Notes under the pieces: generated by a model
Seen by the model: only the letters and a program-made list of their open reading frames with translations
Databases searched by the model: none
What the model was told of the DNA's origin: nothing
Program-made: the position numbers and the translations under genes
Shown here: positions 8,878-17,738 of the stretch, in pieces
Layout: each line of letters begins with the position of its first letter
How positions within the stretch are numbered: position 1 is the first letter of the stretch
Assembly (NCBI RefSeq): GCF_026342035.1
Contig: NZ_JAPENM010000010.1
Location: 62,001 to 126,000 of the forward strand
DNA from: Aldersonia sp. NBC_00410
GTDB taxonomy: Bacteria; Actinomycetota; Actinomycetes; Mycobacteriales; Mycobacteriaceae
Length of the DNA stretch: 64,000 nt
Direction of reading: 5' to 3'

Positions 8878-8915
8878 GGAACAGACTTGTATTGAATGCA
8901 GGATTGTTCCATACT
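8878..8915 (+). promoter_or_regulatory. Promoter and probable operator of the TetR-hemerythrin-SRPBCC operon
   Basis: TTGTAT (8887-8892) and CATACT (8910-8915) are 17 bases apart, and the GTG of the regulator follows 6 bases later, predicting a leaderless mRNA. GGAACA (8878-8883) and TGTTCC (8905-8910) form an inverted pair that brackets the -35 and touches the -10, as expected for an autorepressor site. Confidence 0.6.
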
Positions 8916-8921
8916 CGTCGT

Positions 8922-9617
8922 GTGACCAGCACCGGCGAGCGCCGCACACAACCGAAACGACCATCGCGACGGTCCTACGACTCGTCGCGGCGGCGCGCTT
9001 CCGCCGAAGAGACCCGTGCGGCCGTCTTCGCGGCCGCAGCCGAGCTGTTCAGTACCCGCGGCTGGTCGGCAACCGGCATGCGCGATGTCGCCCGTGCTGC
9101 GGGCGTGTCGGTGGAAACCGTCTACGCAAGCGCAGGGACCAAGAGCGATCTGCTCGAGCGCGCGATCGATATCGCCGTCGTCGGCGACGACGAACCGGTT
9201 CCGTTGGCGCAGCGGCCCGAATTCCAGGCGATGGGCGCGGGCAGCCTCATCGCCAGAGCCGCCGCGACTGCCCGATTGCTGACAAACCTGCACAAGCGTG
9301 TCGCACCACTCGACCGCACCCTCGGTCATGCCGCGCTCACCGACCCCGAACTTGCGCACCGGCAGCGCGAGATCCAGACGCGGCGGCGCGCGAGTTTCCA
9401 CGACGGGCTCACACTCGTAGTCGGGCGCGAGCCCGAACCTGAACTGGTGGACGGTATTTGGGCGGTGGGTAGCCCCGACGTCTATTTGCTTCTCGTCGAA
9501 ACCGCGGGGTGGTCGCCCGAACGCTATCAATCCTGGCTGGCAGAGTCGATCCTGCGACTCATCGTTCCACTACCGACGCTCGATGACTCGCCTTTCGAAC
9601 TCCCGGAGACACCATGA
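8922..9617 (+). CDS. TetR/AcrR-family transcriptional regulator
   Basis: The product has 231 residues from the GTG at 8922. A very basic N-terminal tail precedes a TetR helix-turn-helix: AAELFSTRGWSATGMRDVA then AGVSVETVYAS, near residues 37-75. The C-terminal ligand domain is alpha-helical with no recognised ligand motif. The GTG was chosen because a good -35/-10 pair ends 6 bases before it; an ATG at 8892 lies inside that promoter. The stop overlaps the start of the hemerythrin gene by 4 bases, so the regulator leads a coupled three-gene operon and probably controls its own expression through the GGAACA/TGTTCC repeat. Confidence 0.85.
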   Translation: MTSTGERRTQPKRPSRRSYDSSRRRASAEETRAAVFAAAAELFSTRGWSATGMRDVARAAGVSVETVYASAGTKSDLLERAIDIAVVGDDEPVPLAQRPEFQAMGAGSLIARAAATARLLTNLHKRVAPLDRTLGHAALTDPELAHRQREIQTRRRASFHDGLTLVVGREPEPELVDGIWAVGSPDVYLLLVETAGWSPERYQSWLAESILRLIVPLPTLDDSPFELPETP

Positions 9618-10342
9618 ACATCAATCCCGAAGGCCCCGCCGACACGCAGATGATGGGGATCGTGCACTCGGCACTGCGCCGCGACCTGCTGCGCGTCCGC
9701 CTCCTCCTGACCGCCGATGAGCCACCGCGTGGCGAACGGCGGACCGCAGTCGCCGATCACGTGCTGTGGCTGATGGACTTCCTGCACGATCATCACTCGG
9801 GAGAGGACAACGGGCTCTACCCGCTCGTCGTTCGCCGAAATCCGGCCGCCGGCGCACTGGTCGGGCAAATGGATGCCGACCATCACCTGATCGTGCCGGC
9901 GATGGATCGGCTGACCGAAGCCGCCCGTGCATATCGCCTGGCCCAATCCCGCCCGGTCGAGCCCAGCCCGACGATTGAACTGCTCGGGGCCCTAGACACG
10001 TTGTCCGAGGTGATGATGCCTCACCTCGAGCGAGAGGAACGCGAGATGATGCCGGTGGTCGCCAGCAGTATCACCGACGCGCAGTGGCGCGCGTGGGACG
10101 AGGAGTTCAACATCAAGCCGAAGAGCATGGGCAAGCTCGCCAAGGAGGCGATGTGGCTGCTCGACGGTATCGATGACGACGCGCGCGACCATTTGATCCA
10201 CGTCGTTCCACCCGTGCCGCGATTCCTCCTGCTGCGCATTCTCGGTCCTCGCTACCGTCGGCAGCTTGCCCGCATCTGGGCCGGCACCCCGGCTGAAGAT
10301 GTTCCATCACAACCACTTCCGGTAAAGGTTGGTCGATCGTGA
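9614..10342 (+). CDS. Hemerythrin HHE cation-binding domain protein
   Basis: The 242-residue product carries a hemerythrin-like four-helix bundle with candidate di-iron ligands His18 (VHSALRRD), His58/His60/His61 with Glu64 (FLHDHHSGED), His90/His91 (MDADHH) and His137 with Glu141/Glu144 (MPHLEREERE). Such proteins bind oxygen, nitric oxide or iron and often protect against oxidative or nitrosative stress; the role here is inferred. A C-terminal basic extension (residues about 195-242), PRFLLLRILGPRYRRQ, is outside the domain. The start overlaps the regulator stop as ATGA, and the stop region overlaps the next gene by 4 bases. Confidence 0.85.
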   Translation: MNINPEGPADTQMMGIVHSALRRDLLRVRLLLTADEPPRGERRTAVADHVLWLMDFLHDHHSGEDNGLYPLVVRRNPAAGALVGQMDADHHLIVPAMDRLTEAARAYRLAQSRPVEPSPTIELLGALDTLSEVMMPHLEREEREMMPVVASSITDAQWRAWDEEFNIKPKSMGKLAKEAMWLLDGIDDDARDHLIHVVPPVPRFLLLRILGPRYRRQLARIWAGTPAEDVPSQPLPVKVGRS

Positions 10343-10839
10343 AACTTCCCCGCATCCCGCGTTCGACCGACGTCGAAGCCATCACCGACGCCACTCCCGA
10401 GCAGGTATGGGCGGTCGTCTCGGACGTGACCCGCATCGGTGAATGGAGCCACGAGTGTCGGACCGGGCAATGGCTCGACGGCGCGACCGGGCCGGCGCCG
10501 GGCGCACGGTTCCGCGGCTGCAACCGCGTCGGTCTCGTCCGTTGGGGACGCGTCTGCACAGTGACCGAAGCCCGGGCTCCGTCCCGGCTGACCTACCGCA
10601 CCTTCGGCACCATCGTCCGCGACGCGACGCAGTGGACCATCGCGGTACACGCCGCGGGAACCGGCAGTCGCATCGTGCTGTCCTACGAGATGTTGGCGAT
10701 GCCGCGCTGGTTCGAAACGGTGGTCGTGCTGGTCATGCCTCCGCATCGGAACCGGACCGCGGCGCTGCACGCAGACCTCGAGCGACTCGGCGAGGTTGCC
10801 CGGCAAACCGCCACAGCAGCCGGCCACGCCGTCGGCTGA
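10339..10839 (+). CDS. SRPBCC-family (polyketide cyclase/START-like) protein
   Basis: The 166-residue product has the SRPBCC lipid- or ligand-binding fold: an N-terminal strand DVEAITDATPEQVWAVV with DVTRIGEWS (residues about 10-38), a central FRGCNRVG..RWGRVCTV strand pair, and a C-terminal amphipathic helix ending in HADLERLGEVARQTA. The ligand is unknown. Its ATG overlaps the hemerythrin stop, so it is the third member of the TetR-hemerythrin-SRPBCC unit and its function is likely tied to that response. Confidence 0.8.
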   Translation: MKLPRIPRSTDVEAITDATPEQVWAVVSDVTRIGEWSHECRTGQWLDGATGPAPGARFRGCNRVGLVRWGRVCTVTEARAPSRLTYRTFGTIVRDATQWTIAVHAAGTGSRIVLSYEMLAMPRWFETVVVLVMPPHRNRTAALHADLERLGEVARQTATAAGHAVG

Positions 10840-10913
10840 CGGGCCCGGTTTCTCGGGCACCACGTTCGGATAGCACGGCCGCCGAGCGGTGTGCGGCGTG
10901 ATCGAATGGGCCC

Positions 10914-11681
10914 ATGACTGCGGGCGACTGGGCGGTATTGCTGACCGCCGCGGCCGCGGCGGGCTGGGTGGATGCGGTCGTCGGCGGCGGCGGACTCATC
11001 GTGCTGCCCGCCCTGCTCGTGACCATGCCGTCACTGGCGCCGCAGACTGCGCTGGGCACCAACAAGTCTGCCGCGATCGCGGGGACGGCAGCCGCAGTGT
11101 TGACGTTCTCGCGGCGGGTGCCGATGCGGTGGCGCGTGCTGGCTCCCGCAGGTGCGCTTGCCGCTCTGACGAGCGCGGTCGGTGCGTCGGTCGTGGCGTT
11201 CATCGACAAATCGCTGTTCATTCCGATCGTGATGGCGGTGTTGGTGGGTGTCGCGGTCTTCGTGACACTGCGACCGCAGGTCGGGATGGTCCTCGCGACG
11301 CACCCGCCGAGCCGGCGGCGTTTCGCGCTGGTCGTCGGCATCGTCGCCGGGCTGCTCGGCTTCTACGACGGCCTGCTCGGTCCCGGTACCGGAACATTCC
11401 TCATCATCGCCTTCGCGACATTGCTCGGCACCGATTTTGTGCGCAGCGCGGCGATGTCGAAGGTGATCAACCTCGGCTCGAACTTCGGCGCGCTGGTGTA
11501 CTTCGCGGCCACCGGGCACGTGCTGTGGTCTCTCGGGTTGGCGATGGCCGGGCTGAACATCGTCGGGTCGGTGATCGGGTCCCGGATGGCGCTGCGCCGG
11601 GGCGCCGGGTTCGTGCGGATCGTACTGCTCGTCGTCGTGGTCGTCATGGTGATCCGCCTGGGCTGGCAGGAGTTCGGCTAG
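10914..11681 (+). CDS. TSUP-family transporter (TauE/SafE sulfite exporter-like)
   Basis: The 255-residue integral membrane protein has seven to eight hydrophobic segments and the two TSUP repeats. The first repeat carries GWVDAVVGGGGLIVLPALL (about residues 15-33) and GTNKSAAIAGT (about 47-57). The second carries GFYDGLLGPGTGTFLI (about 150-165) and SKVINLGSNFGAL (about 182-194). Family members export sulfite, sulfonates or related anions, or import them; the substrate here is not evident. Start ATG at 10914. Its stop lies 1 base before the tldD start, so tldD and tldE are probably co-transcribed with it. Confidence 0.88.
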   Translation: MTAGDWAVLLTAAAAAGWVDAVVGGGGLIVLPALLVTMPSLAPQTALGTNKSAAIAGTAAAVLTFSRRVPMRWRVLAPAGALAALTSAVGASVVAFIDKSLFIPIVMAVLVGVAVFVTLRPQVGMVLATHPPSRRRFALVVGIVAGLLGFYDGLLGPGTGTFLIIAFATLLGTDFVRSAAMSKVINLGSNFGALVYFAATGHVLWSLGLAMAGLNIVGSVIGSRMALRRGAGFVRIVLLVVVVVMVIRLGWQEFG

Positions 11682-11682
11682 C

Positions 11683-13233
11683 GTGGCGCAGGTGAACGAT
11701 GCGCACGGAGGTGACGCGGCAGCACTACGCGTCGACCAACGTTTCCGGGATCTGCCGCTGGCGGCGCTGGCCGATGCCGCGCTGAGCGCGGCCCGCGGGG
11801 CGGGAGCTACGCATGCGGAGTTCCGCGTCCATCGCCTGCAAAGCCAATCCGTCCGGCTTCGCGACGGATCGGTCCGCGCGATCACCGATTCCACCGAGCT
11901 CGGCCTCGCGGTGCGAGTCGTGGTGGACGGAACGTGGGGATTCGCCTCCAACGCCGAGTTGAGCACCGACGTTGCGGCGAGTACCGCGCACACCGCCGTC
12001 GACGTCGCGCGGGCGCTGCGCTCGCTCAACCGCGAACAGGTTCTACTCGCCGATGAACCGGTGTATGCCGACGCGGAGTGGGTGTCGCCGTACGAGATCG
12101 ACCCGTTCGTCGTGCCGATCGCCGACAAGGTTGCACTGCTCTCCGAGTACTCGTCACGACTGTCGGCATCCGATGGCGTCGACCACGTCACGGTGGGACT
12201 CGAGCAGGTGAAGGAGCAGACGTTCTACGCCGACTCGGCGGGGGCCCGGATCACCCAGCAGCGGGTTCGACTGCAACCGACCCTGGAGGCGACCGCGGTC
12301 GACCGGGCGGCGGGTGGCTTCGAGACGATGCGGACTTTGGCGCCCCCGGTCGGTCGCGGCTGGGAGTACCTCACGGGCGTCGCCTGGGACTGGGACACCG
12401 AACTGGCCCGCATTCCGGAATGGCTGGCGGAGAAGGTCAAGGCACCGAGCGTCGAGCCGGGCCCGACCGATCTCGTCATCGACCCGACCAACTTGTGGCT
12501 GACCATCCACGAATCGATCGGTCACGCCACCGAGTACGACCGCGCGATCGGTTATGAATCCGCCTATGCCGGAACCTCGTTCGCGACACCGGAGAAGCTG
12601 GGCTCGCTGCAGTACGGATCGCCCGTGATGACGGTGACCGCGGACCGGATACAGCCACACGGCCTGGCCACCGTCGGGTACGACGACGAAGGCGTGGCGG
12701 GGCAACGCTGGGACCTGGTGCGGGATGGCACCTTCGTGGGTTACCAACTCGACCGTGCGTTCGCGCCGCGACTCGGTCTCGACCGCTCCAACGGCTGCTC
12801 CTACGCCGACTCGCCACACCACGTGCCGATTCAACGAATGGCGAACGTATCGCTGCAACCCGACCCGGCGACCGACACCAGCACCGCGGAGTTGATCGCC
12901 CGGGTGGAAAACGGGATCTATGTGGTCGGAGACAAGAGCTGGTCGATCGACATGCAGCGCTACAACTTCCAGTTCACCGGCCAGCGATTCTTCCGGATCC
13001 GCAACGGCCGGCTCGACGGACAATTGCGCGACGTCGCCTACCAGGCCACCACAACGGACTTCTGGAACTCGCTCGAGGCGGTCGGTGGGCGGTCGACCTG
13101 GCATCTCGGCGGCGCACTGAACTGCGGAAAGGCGCAGCCGGGGCAGGTCGCGGCGGTCAGTCACGGTTGCCCGTCGGTCCTGGTCCGCGGCGTCAACATT
13201 CTCAACACGCGAAGCGAAGGGGGATCCGAGTGA
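11683..13233 (+). CDS. tldD: TldD-family zinc metalloprotease subunit
   Basis: The 516-residue product is the catalytic TldD subunit of the TldD/TldE heterodimer, which degrades or matures small unfolded peptides. The zinc-binding HExxxH motif is HESIGH at residues 276-281. A further cysteine ligand is expected in NCGKAQPGQ near residue 480, followed by HGCPSVLVRGVNI. The N-terminal modulator domain has RLRDGSVRAITDSTELGLAVRV-type sequence near 58-80. In E. coli the pair matures microcin B17 and removes CcdA; no peptide precursor is seen nearby. GTG at 11683 is the likely start, 1 base after the transporter stop. The stop overlaps the tldE GTG by 4 bases. Confidence 0.93.
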   Translation: MAQVNDAHGGDAAALRVDQRFRDLPLAALADAALSAARGAGATHAEFRVHRLQSQSVRLRDGSVRAITDSTELGLAVRVVVDGTWGFASNAELSTDVAASTAHTAVDVARALRSLNREQVLLADEPVYADAEWVSPYEIDPFVVPIADKVALLSEYSSRLSASDGVDHVTVGLEQVKEQTFYADSAGARITQQRVRLQPTLEATAVDRAAGGFETMRTLAPPVGRGWEYLTGVAWDWDTELARIPEWLAEKVKAPSVEPGPTDLVIDPTNLWLTIHESIGHATEYDRAIGYESAYAGTSFATPEKLGSLQYGSPVMTVTADRIQPHGLATVGYDDEGVAGQRWDLVRDGTFVGYQLDRAFAPRLGLDRSNGCSYADSPHHVPIQRMANVSLQPDPATDTSTAELIARVENGIYVVGDKSWSIDMQRYNFQFTGQRFFRIRNGRLDGQLRDVAYQATTTDFWNSLEAVGGRSTWHLGGALNCGKAQPGQVAAVSHGCPSVLVRGVNILNTRSEGGSE

Positions 13234-14612
13234 TCCCGGCACAGGAGGTCGTCGATCGCGCACTGGCGGCATCGAGCGTGGACGAGGCCATCGTGATCGT
13301 CATCGACGAAAGCGAGGCGTCGCTGCGCTGGGCGGGCAATTCGATGACTACGAACGGCGTTTCGTCGACGCGGACCTGGACCGTGGTCTCCATCGTGCGG
13401 GACGGCACGACCGCCAAGGTGGGCAGTGTGACGTCGAGCAGCATCGATCCGGACGACATCGCCGTCGTGGTCCGGTCGAGCGAGGACGCGGCGCGCGGCG
13501 CGGTCGCCGCGGTGGATGCGATGCCGCTGATCGCCGGCGACATCGTGGATCCGGGCTGGGACGATGCGCCCGGCCGCACGGGCATCGAGGTCTTTTCCCG
13601 ACTCGCATCCGATCTCGCGACGGGATTCGATGGCGCAGACCGGCTCTACGGATTCGCCCACCACCAGGTGCACAGCATCTGGCTGGGCAGCACTACCGGA
13701 CTGCGGCGCCATTTCGTACAGCCGACAGGTTCGGTGGAGATCAACGGGAAGCGCGGCGACGCGGCGAAACCCGGCGCGGTGGCCAGCGCCTGGGCCGGCG
13801 CGGGTACGATCGACTTCACCGATGTCGACGTTCCCGGTCTCCTCGCCGAGCTCGACCGCCGCCTGGATTGGGCGGCAAGGACTTTCGACCTGCCGGCCGG
13901 CAGGTACGAGACGCTGATGCCGCCGTCGACGGTGGCGGACATGCTGATCTACCTCGTCTGGTCGATGGAGGGACGTGGTGCGCACGAGGGCCACACCGCC
14001 CTTTCGCGGCCGGGCGGGACCCGAATCGGTGAGCAGCTCAACGAGATTCCGCTGACTCTGTACAGCGACCCCGCCGCGCCCGGCCTCGGGTATATCCCCT
14101 TCGTGGTGACCGGCGCGTCCAGCGAATCGCTTTCGGTGTTCGACAACGGCATGAGTGCCGAACGCGTCGACTGGGTGCACGACGGCGTTATCAACGCACT
14201 CGCGTATCCGCGAGCGGCGGCAAGGGAATTCGATGCCGTCCCCACCGTTCCCGGTGACAACCTGCTGCTCGCCGGCGGTTCCGCGGCGACGATCGAAGAG
14301 ATGGTCGCGCGCACCGAACGAGGCCTACTGCTCACCACCCTGTGGTACATCAGGGAGGTGGATCCGGCGACCCTGCTGCTCACCGGGCTCACCCGGGACG
14401 GGGTGTATCTCGTCGAGGACGGTGAGGTCCGTGGCGCGGTGAACAACTTCCGGTTCAACGAGAGTCCGCTCGGCCTGCTGCGCCGGGTCACCGAGGCCGG
14501 CGCCACCGTGCAGACCCTACCCAGGGAGTGGAAGGACTGGTTCAACCGCGCGGCCATGCCACCGCTGCGCATCCCGGACTTCCACATGTCCTCGGTGAGT
14601 CAGGCGACGTGA
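13230..14612 (+). CDS. tldE: TldE/PmbA-family metalloprotease partner
   Basis: The 460-residue product is the non-catalytic TldE (PmbA) partner of TldD, lacking HExxxH. The N-terminal modulator region includes ASLRWAGNSMTTNGVSS (residues about 29-45), and the C-terminal domain has GGSAATIEEMVARTERGLL and TLWYIREVDP near 350-385. The GTG at 13230 overlaps the tldD stop as GTGA, which settles the start against a reading that extends into tldD. The two subunits are expected to assemble and shape the protease chamber. The gene converges with the arylsulfatase 22 bases downstream with no obvious terminator. Confidence 0.92.
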   Translation: MIPAQEVVDRALAASSVDEAIVIVIDESEASLRWAGNSMTTNGVSSTRTWTVVSIVRDGTTAKVGSVTSSSIDPDDIAVVVRSSEDAARGAVAAVDAMPLIAGDIVDPGWDDAPGRTGIEVFSRLASDLATGFDGADRLYGFAHHQVHSIWLGSTTGLRRHFVQPTGSVEINGKRGDAAKPGAVASAWAGAGTIDFTDVDVPGLLAELDRRLDWAARTFDLPAGRYETLMPPSTVADMLIYLVWSMEGRGAHEGHTALSRPGGTRIGEQLNEIPLTLYSDPAAPGLGYIPFVVTGASSESLSVFDNGMSAERVDWVHDGVINALAYPRAAAREFDAVPTVPGDNLLLAGGSAATIEEMVARTERGLLLTTLWYIREVDPATLLLTGLTRDGVYLVEDGEVRGAVNNFRFNESPLGLLRRVTEAGATVQTLPREWKDWFNRAAMPPLRIPDFHMSSVSQAT

Positions 14613-14634
14613 TGACGCGTCGCCGGACACTTCC

Positions 14635-16941
14635 TCACTCGGCGGCGAACTCGGCCTCGCGCTCCACTTCTCGGACCACCTGCTGCGGGACCTGCACCGC
14701 GCCAGGGGTGTAGGTGACCGACACCAGGTTGCCGGTGTAGCGGAACGGCCCGCGTCGCTCACGTAACTCCCACGAGACCGGTCCCCTGGCGTCGACGCCG
14801 ACCGAGATTCCGGTCCACGGCGCCATCCCGACGAGTTGCACCCGCCCGGGCAGCGCGGCTCGGTCGACGCCGTCCACGCGCACGGTGAAGTCCCACGTCA
14901 ACCGAGGAGCCACCGCGGTTCGCACCTCGATCGACCCGACACCGTCGCTCAACTCGCCCGCGTCGATCGCGGTGTACCGCCCGTAGGCGTTGTAACCGAA
15001 GATCAGCCGACCATCCTCGATGTAGAGCAGGTAGCCGCCCTGCGGATCACCGTGCGCAACCAGTACGCCCTTGTCGCCGCTTCGATATCCCTCGAGTGCG
15101 ACCGCGATATCGAAGTCGCGGAAAGCGATCAGCCGAGACGATCGGTACCGCTCGAGGGTCGGGGCGCCGGCAAGGATCCGGACGGGGTCGCCGAGTCGGG
15201 CCTCCGCCGGGCGTCGGAGCGTCAGATCCTCTCGGGTGATCAGCGGGAAGACGGTGTTCGCCCAGGCCGATTCATCCCAGGCGTGCGCGAGTTCGGCGAC
15301 TTTGTCCGGGTAGAGGTTCGCAATATCGTCGAGTTCGGTGGGATCGTTCGTCAGGTCGAACAACTGCCAGCGCGGGTCGTCGATGTGCCGGCCCGGCTCG
15401 TGCAATGCCAGCAGTTTCCAGCCGTCGCGATAGAAGCCGCGATGCCCGGTCATCTCCGCATACTGCTCGGTGTGGCGGGTGTCTGCATCGGGCGAGCGCA
15501 ACACCTCGACTGCGGAGACGCCGTCGAACTCTTTGGCAGGTAGGCCGCGCCGCACCCCGGACGGCTCGATCCCGACCAAGTCGAGCAGCGTCGGTGCGAG
15601 ATCGGTGACGTAGGCGTACTGGTGCCGGATACCGTCGTCGTCGGTGTCGCGCTTCAGTCCCGCCGGCCAGGAAAGCACGAACGGGACACGCACCCCACCG
15701 GCAAAGGTCTGCCCCTTGTAGAAGCGGAACGGCGTGTTCGACGTCTGTCCCCAGCCGCGCGGGTAGTGCACGCCGAGCCGTGCGGTGCCGATGAGGTCCT
15801 CGTCGTGCGGGACGTCACCGACCCAGTCCGGATCGCCGACGTGGGCAAATTCGGCGAAATAGCTACGGGTTCCGCTCGGCCCGCCTTCCGCAGTACCCCC
15901 ATTGTCGGAGGTGAACACGACGATGGTGTTGTCGAGTTCGCCGTATTGCTCGACGGTGTCGAGGATCCGGCCGAGGCTCTGGTCGATGCTGTCGACCATC
16001 GCGGCGTACACCTCCATGTACCGGGCGAACCGCGCCTGCTCAGCGGGGCTCAGCGATTCCCACGCCGGTACGTCGTACCCGGGTTCGCTGTTGCGCGGCG
16101 CTTGGCGGGTGCCTTGGGGGAATATGCCCTGCGCGAGTTGGGCGGCGAACCGGTTCTCGCGGATCCGGTCCCAACCCTCGGCGTATCGGCCGCGATACTT
16201 GGCCTGGTCGCTCGGCTTGGCCTGCAAGGGGCCGTGCATCGCGACATGGGCGAAGTAGAGGAAGAACGGCTTGTCGGCGTCGTGGGCGCGCAGATCCTTC
16301 AGGTACCCGATCGCCTTGTCGGTCAGATCGTCGGTCAGGTAGTAGCCATCCGGGTAGGCCTCGATGTCGACGACCGAATTGTCCGAGACCAGCTGGTTCG
16401 GGTAATAGAAGGAATTCAGGCCTTCCAGCGAGCCGTAATACCGATCGAATCCACGTTGTGTCGGCCATGAATCGCGGGTGCGTCCCGGGCTCATGTTCGC
16501 ATCACGGACGAGGTGCCATTTGCCCACGGCGTAGGTGGCATAACCGTTGTCCCGCAGAATTTCCGGCAACGTCGCGACGTCATCGGCAAGCTCGAGCCGC
16601 AGGCCCGGGTAGCCCGGGTCCGCATTCGCGACGAAGCCGTACCCGGCGCGATGCGGATTGAGGCCGGTCAGCAGCGCGGCCCGCGAGGGTGAGCACAGTG
16701 GCGTGGTGTGGTAATTGGTGAGCCTAATGCCGTTGTGCGCCAATCTGTTCAGCGTTGGCGTGTCGATCTCGGAACCGAACGGTCCGATGTCGCTGTAGCC
16801 CATGTCGTCGATCAGCACGACGATGACGTTGGGCGCGCCGGGTGGGGCGCTCGGTGGCACGTTCCAGTCGGGAGTCGAGTCGTCCGTCGTACGGCCGACA
16901 CGGCCGGCGAAGTTGTCGTACCCGCGGGCATGGGATGGCAC
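14635..16941 (-). CDS. Type I (formylglycine) arylsulfatase
   Basis: The product has about 768 residues from the GTG at 16941. It is an alkaline-phosphatase-fold sulfatase. Metal-binding Asp-Asp is in VLIDDMGYSDIG (about residues 42-53). The sulfatase signature CSPSR with the cysteine converted to formylglycine is in PLCSPSRAALLTG (Cys83-Arg87). GKWHL near 140 and VFTSDNGG near 345 supply other active-site residues. The last about 150 residues are beta-rich, as in arylsulfatases with a C-terminal sandwich. No signal peptide is evident, so it is probably cytoplasmic and needs a formylglycine-generating enzyme encoded elsewhere. Starts at 16947 (GTG) or 16959 (TTG) are equally open; none has a convincing ribosome binding site. 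Confidence 0.88.
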   Translation of the reverse strand: MPSHARGYDNFAGRVGRTTDDSTPDWNVPPSAPPGAPNVIVVLIDDMGYSDIGPFGSEIDTPTLNRLAHNGIRLTNYHTTPLCSPSRAALLTGLNPHRAGYGFVANADPGYPGLRLELADDVATLPEILRDNGYATYAVGKWHLVRDANMSPGRTRDSWPTQRGFDRYYGSLEGLNSFYYPNQLVSDNSVVDIEAYPDGYYLTDDLTDKAIGYLKDLRAHDADKPFFLYFAHVAMHGPLQAKPSDQAKYRGRYAEGWDRIRENRFAAQLAQGIFPQGTRQAPRNSEPGYDVPAWESLSPAEQARFARYMEVYAAMVDSIDQSLGRILDTVEQYGELDNTIVVFTSDNGGTAEGGPSGTRSYFAEFAHVGDPDWVGDVPHDEDLIGTARLGVHYPRGWGQTSNTPFRFYKGQTFAGGVRVPFVLSWPAGLKRDTDDDGIRHQYAYVTDLAPTLLDLVGIEPSGVRRGLPAKEFDGVSAVEVLRSPDADTRHTEQYAEMTGHRGFYRDGWKLLALHEPGRHIDDPRWQLFDLTNDPTELDDIANLYPDKVAELAHAWDESAWANTVFPLITREDLTLRRPAEARLGDPVRILAGAPTLERYRSSRLIAFRDFDIAVALEGYRSGDKGVLVAHGDPQGGYLLYIEDGRLIFGYNAYGRYTAIDAGELSDGVGSIEVRTAVAPRLTWDFTVRVDGVDRAALPGRVQLVGMAPWTGISVGVDARGPVSWELRERRGPFRYTGNLVSVTYTPGAVQVPQQVVREVEREAEFAAE

Positions 16942-17037
16942 AGTCACCGGAACACGCAATCACTCGCCGGCCCAGACGTCGAGAGATGCGCTCGTGCTGA
17001 ACGAAACCTTCGTTTGCTATCCGTCCGAACGCGCACT

Positions 17038-17070
17038 ATCGGGCCGGGCACTGTGCGCGCCCGGCCCGAT
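17038..17070 (-). terminator. Terminator after the small secreted protein gene
   Basis: A perfect 12-base stem (17038-17049 with 17059-17070) closes a 9-base loop, 14 bases beyond the stop of the minus-strand gene and before the arylsulfatase. Confidence 0.75.
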
Positions 17071-17084
17071 TCGTGTACTACCGA

Positions 17085-17489
17085 TCAGAGCACCACGCAG
17101 GCGCTGCCCAGGTTGATCCCGTTTCCGACCTGCACCAGGTGGTCCTTCGCGATGTAGTTGGGCCCCTGGTATGCGGTCAGGGTGTGCGCGCCCGGCGTCG
17201 TCGGCGTCCACTTGAACGGCGCGGTGCCGCCGCTGGCTTGTACCGGTGCTGGGGTCACCGACACACCGTTGTCGTAGAGGTACACCGGCGTTGCCGCGTT
17301 GACGGCGACGGTGACGTCGTAGGTGCAGCCCGTGCCGAACTGGCTCGACCCGAGCGACGGGGCAACGTTGATGTCGGTCGCTTCGGCCGATGCCATCGGT
17401 GCGGTGAGTACCAGCGCGGCGGCTCCTGCCCCGATCGCCGTGGCGACGATCCCGGCGCGACCTGCGGTCTTGCGTGCTGAAGCAAACAT
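17085..17489 (-). CDS. Small secreted protein with an Ig-like fold
   Basis: The 134-residue product starts with a signal peptide: basic N-terminus, hydrophobic core around residues 12-30 and APMASA before a predicted cleavage at about residue 35. The mature part of about 99 residues is beta-strand-rich with GCTYDVTVAVN, PVYLYDNGVSV and TPGAHTLTAYQGPN, resembling a bacterial Ig-like/IPT domain. It has two cysteines (FGTGCTYD and the C-terminal SACVVL) that could form one disulfide. Function is unknown. The ATG at 17489 follows GGGAGAAAACA, fixing the start within a longer open frame. The gene is monocistronic, with a terminator directly after it. Confidence 0.75.
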   Translation of the reverse strand: MFASARKTAGRAGIVATAIGAGAAALVLTAPMASAEATDINVAPSLGSSQFGTGCTYDVTVAVNAATPVYLYDNGVSVTPAPVQASGGTAPFKWTPTTPGAHTLTAYQGPNYIAKDHLVQVGNGINLGSACVVL

Positions 17490-17738
17490 TGTTTTCTCCC
17501 TCGGATGGTTGCGCTGCGGGGGTTGGGGAACCGCAACGCAACCAAGACTGCGGCTGCGCAAGAGGAAAACAACGCGTGCTCGACCTCGTCAATCTCGGTC
17601 GCGGTCCTACCCGAGTAGTGAATTACCTACGCCGATCCAGTTACCGTGGGTAGAACTCGTCCGGGTAGCGGAATGCCCCCGATGGCCGCGCAATCGCACG
17701 CGCCTTCCCGCCGGATCAGCACGATGCCGCGGTCCTCG

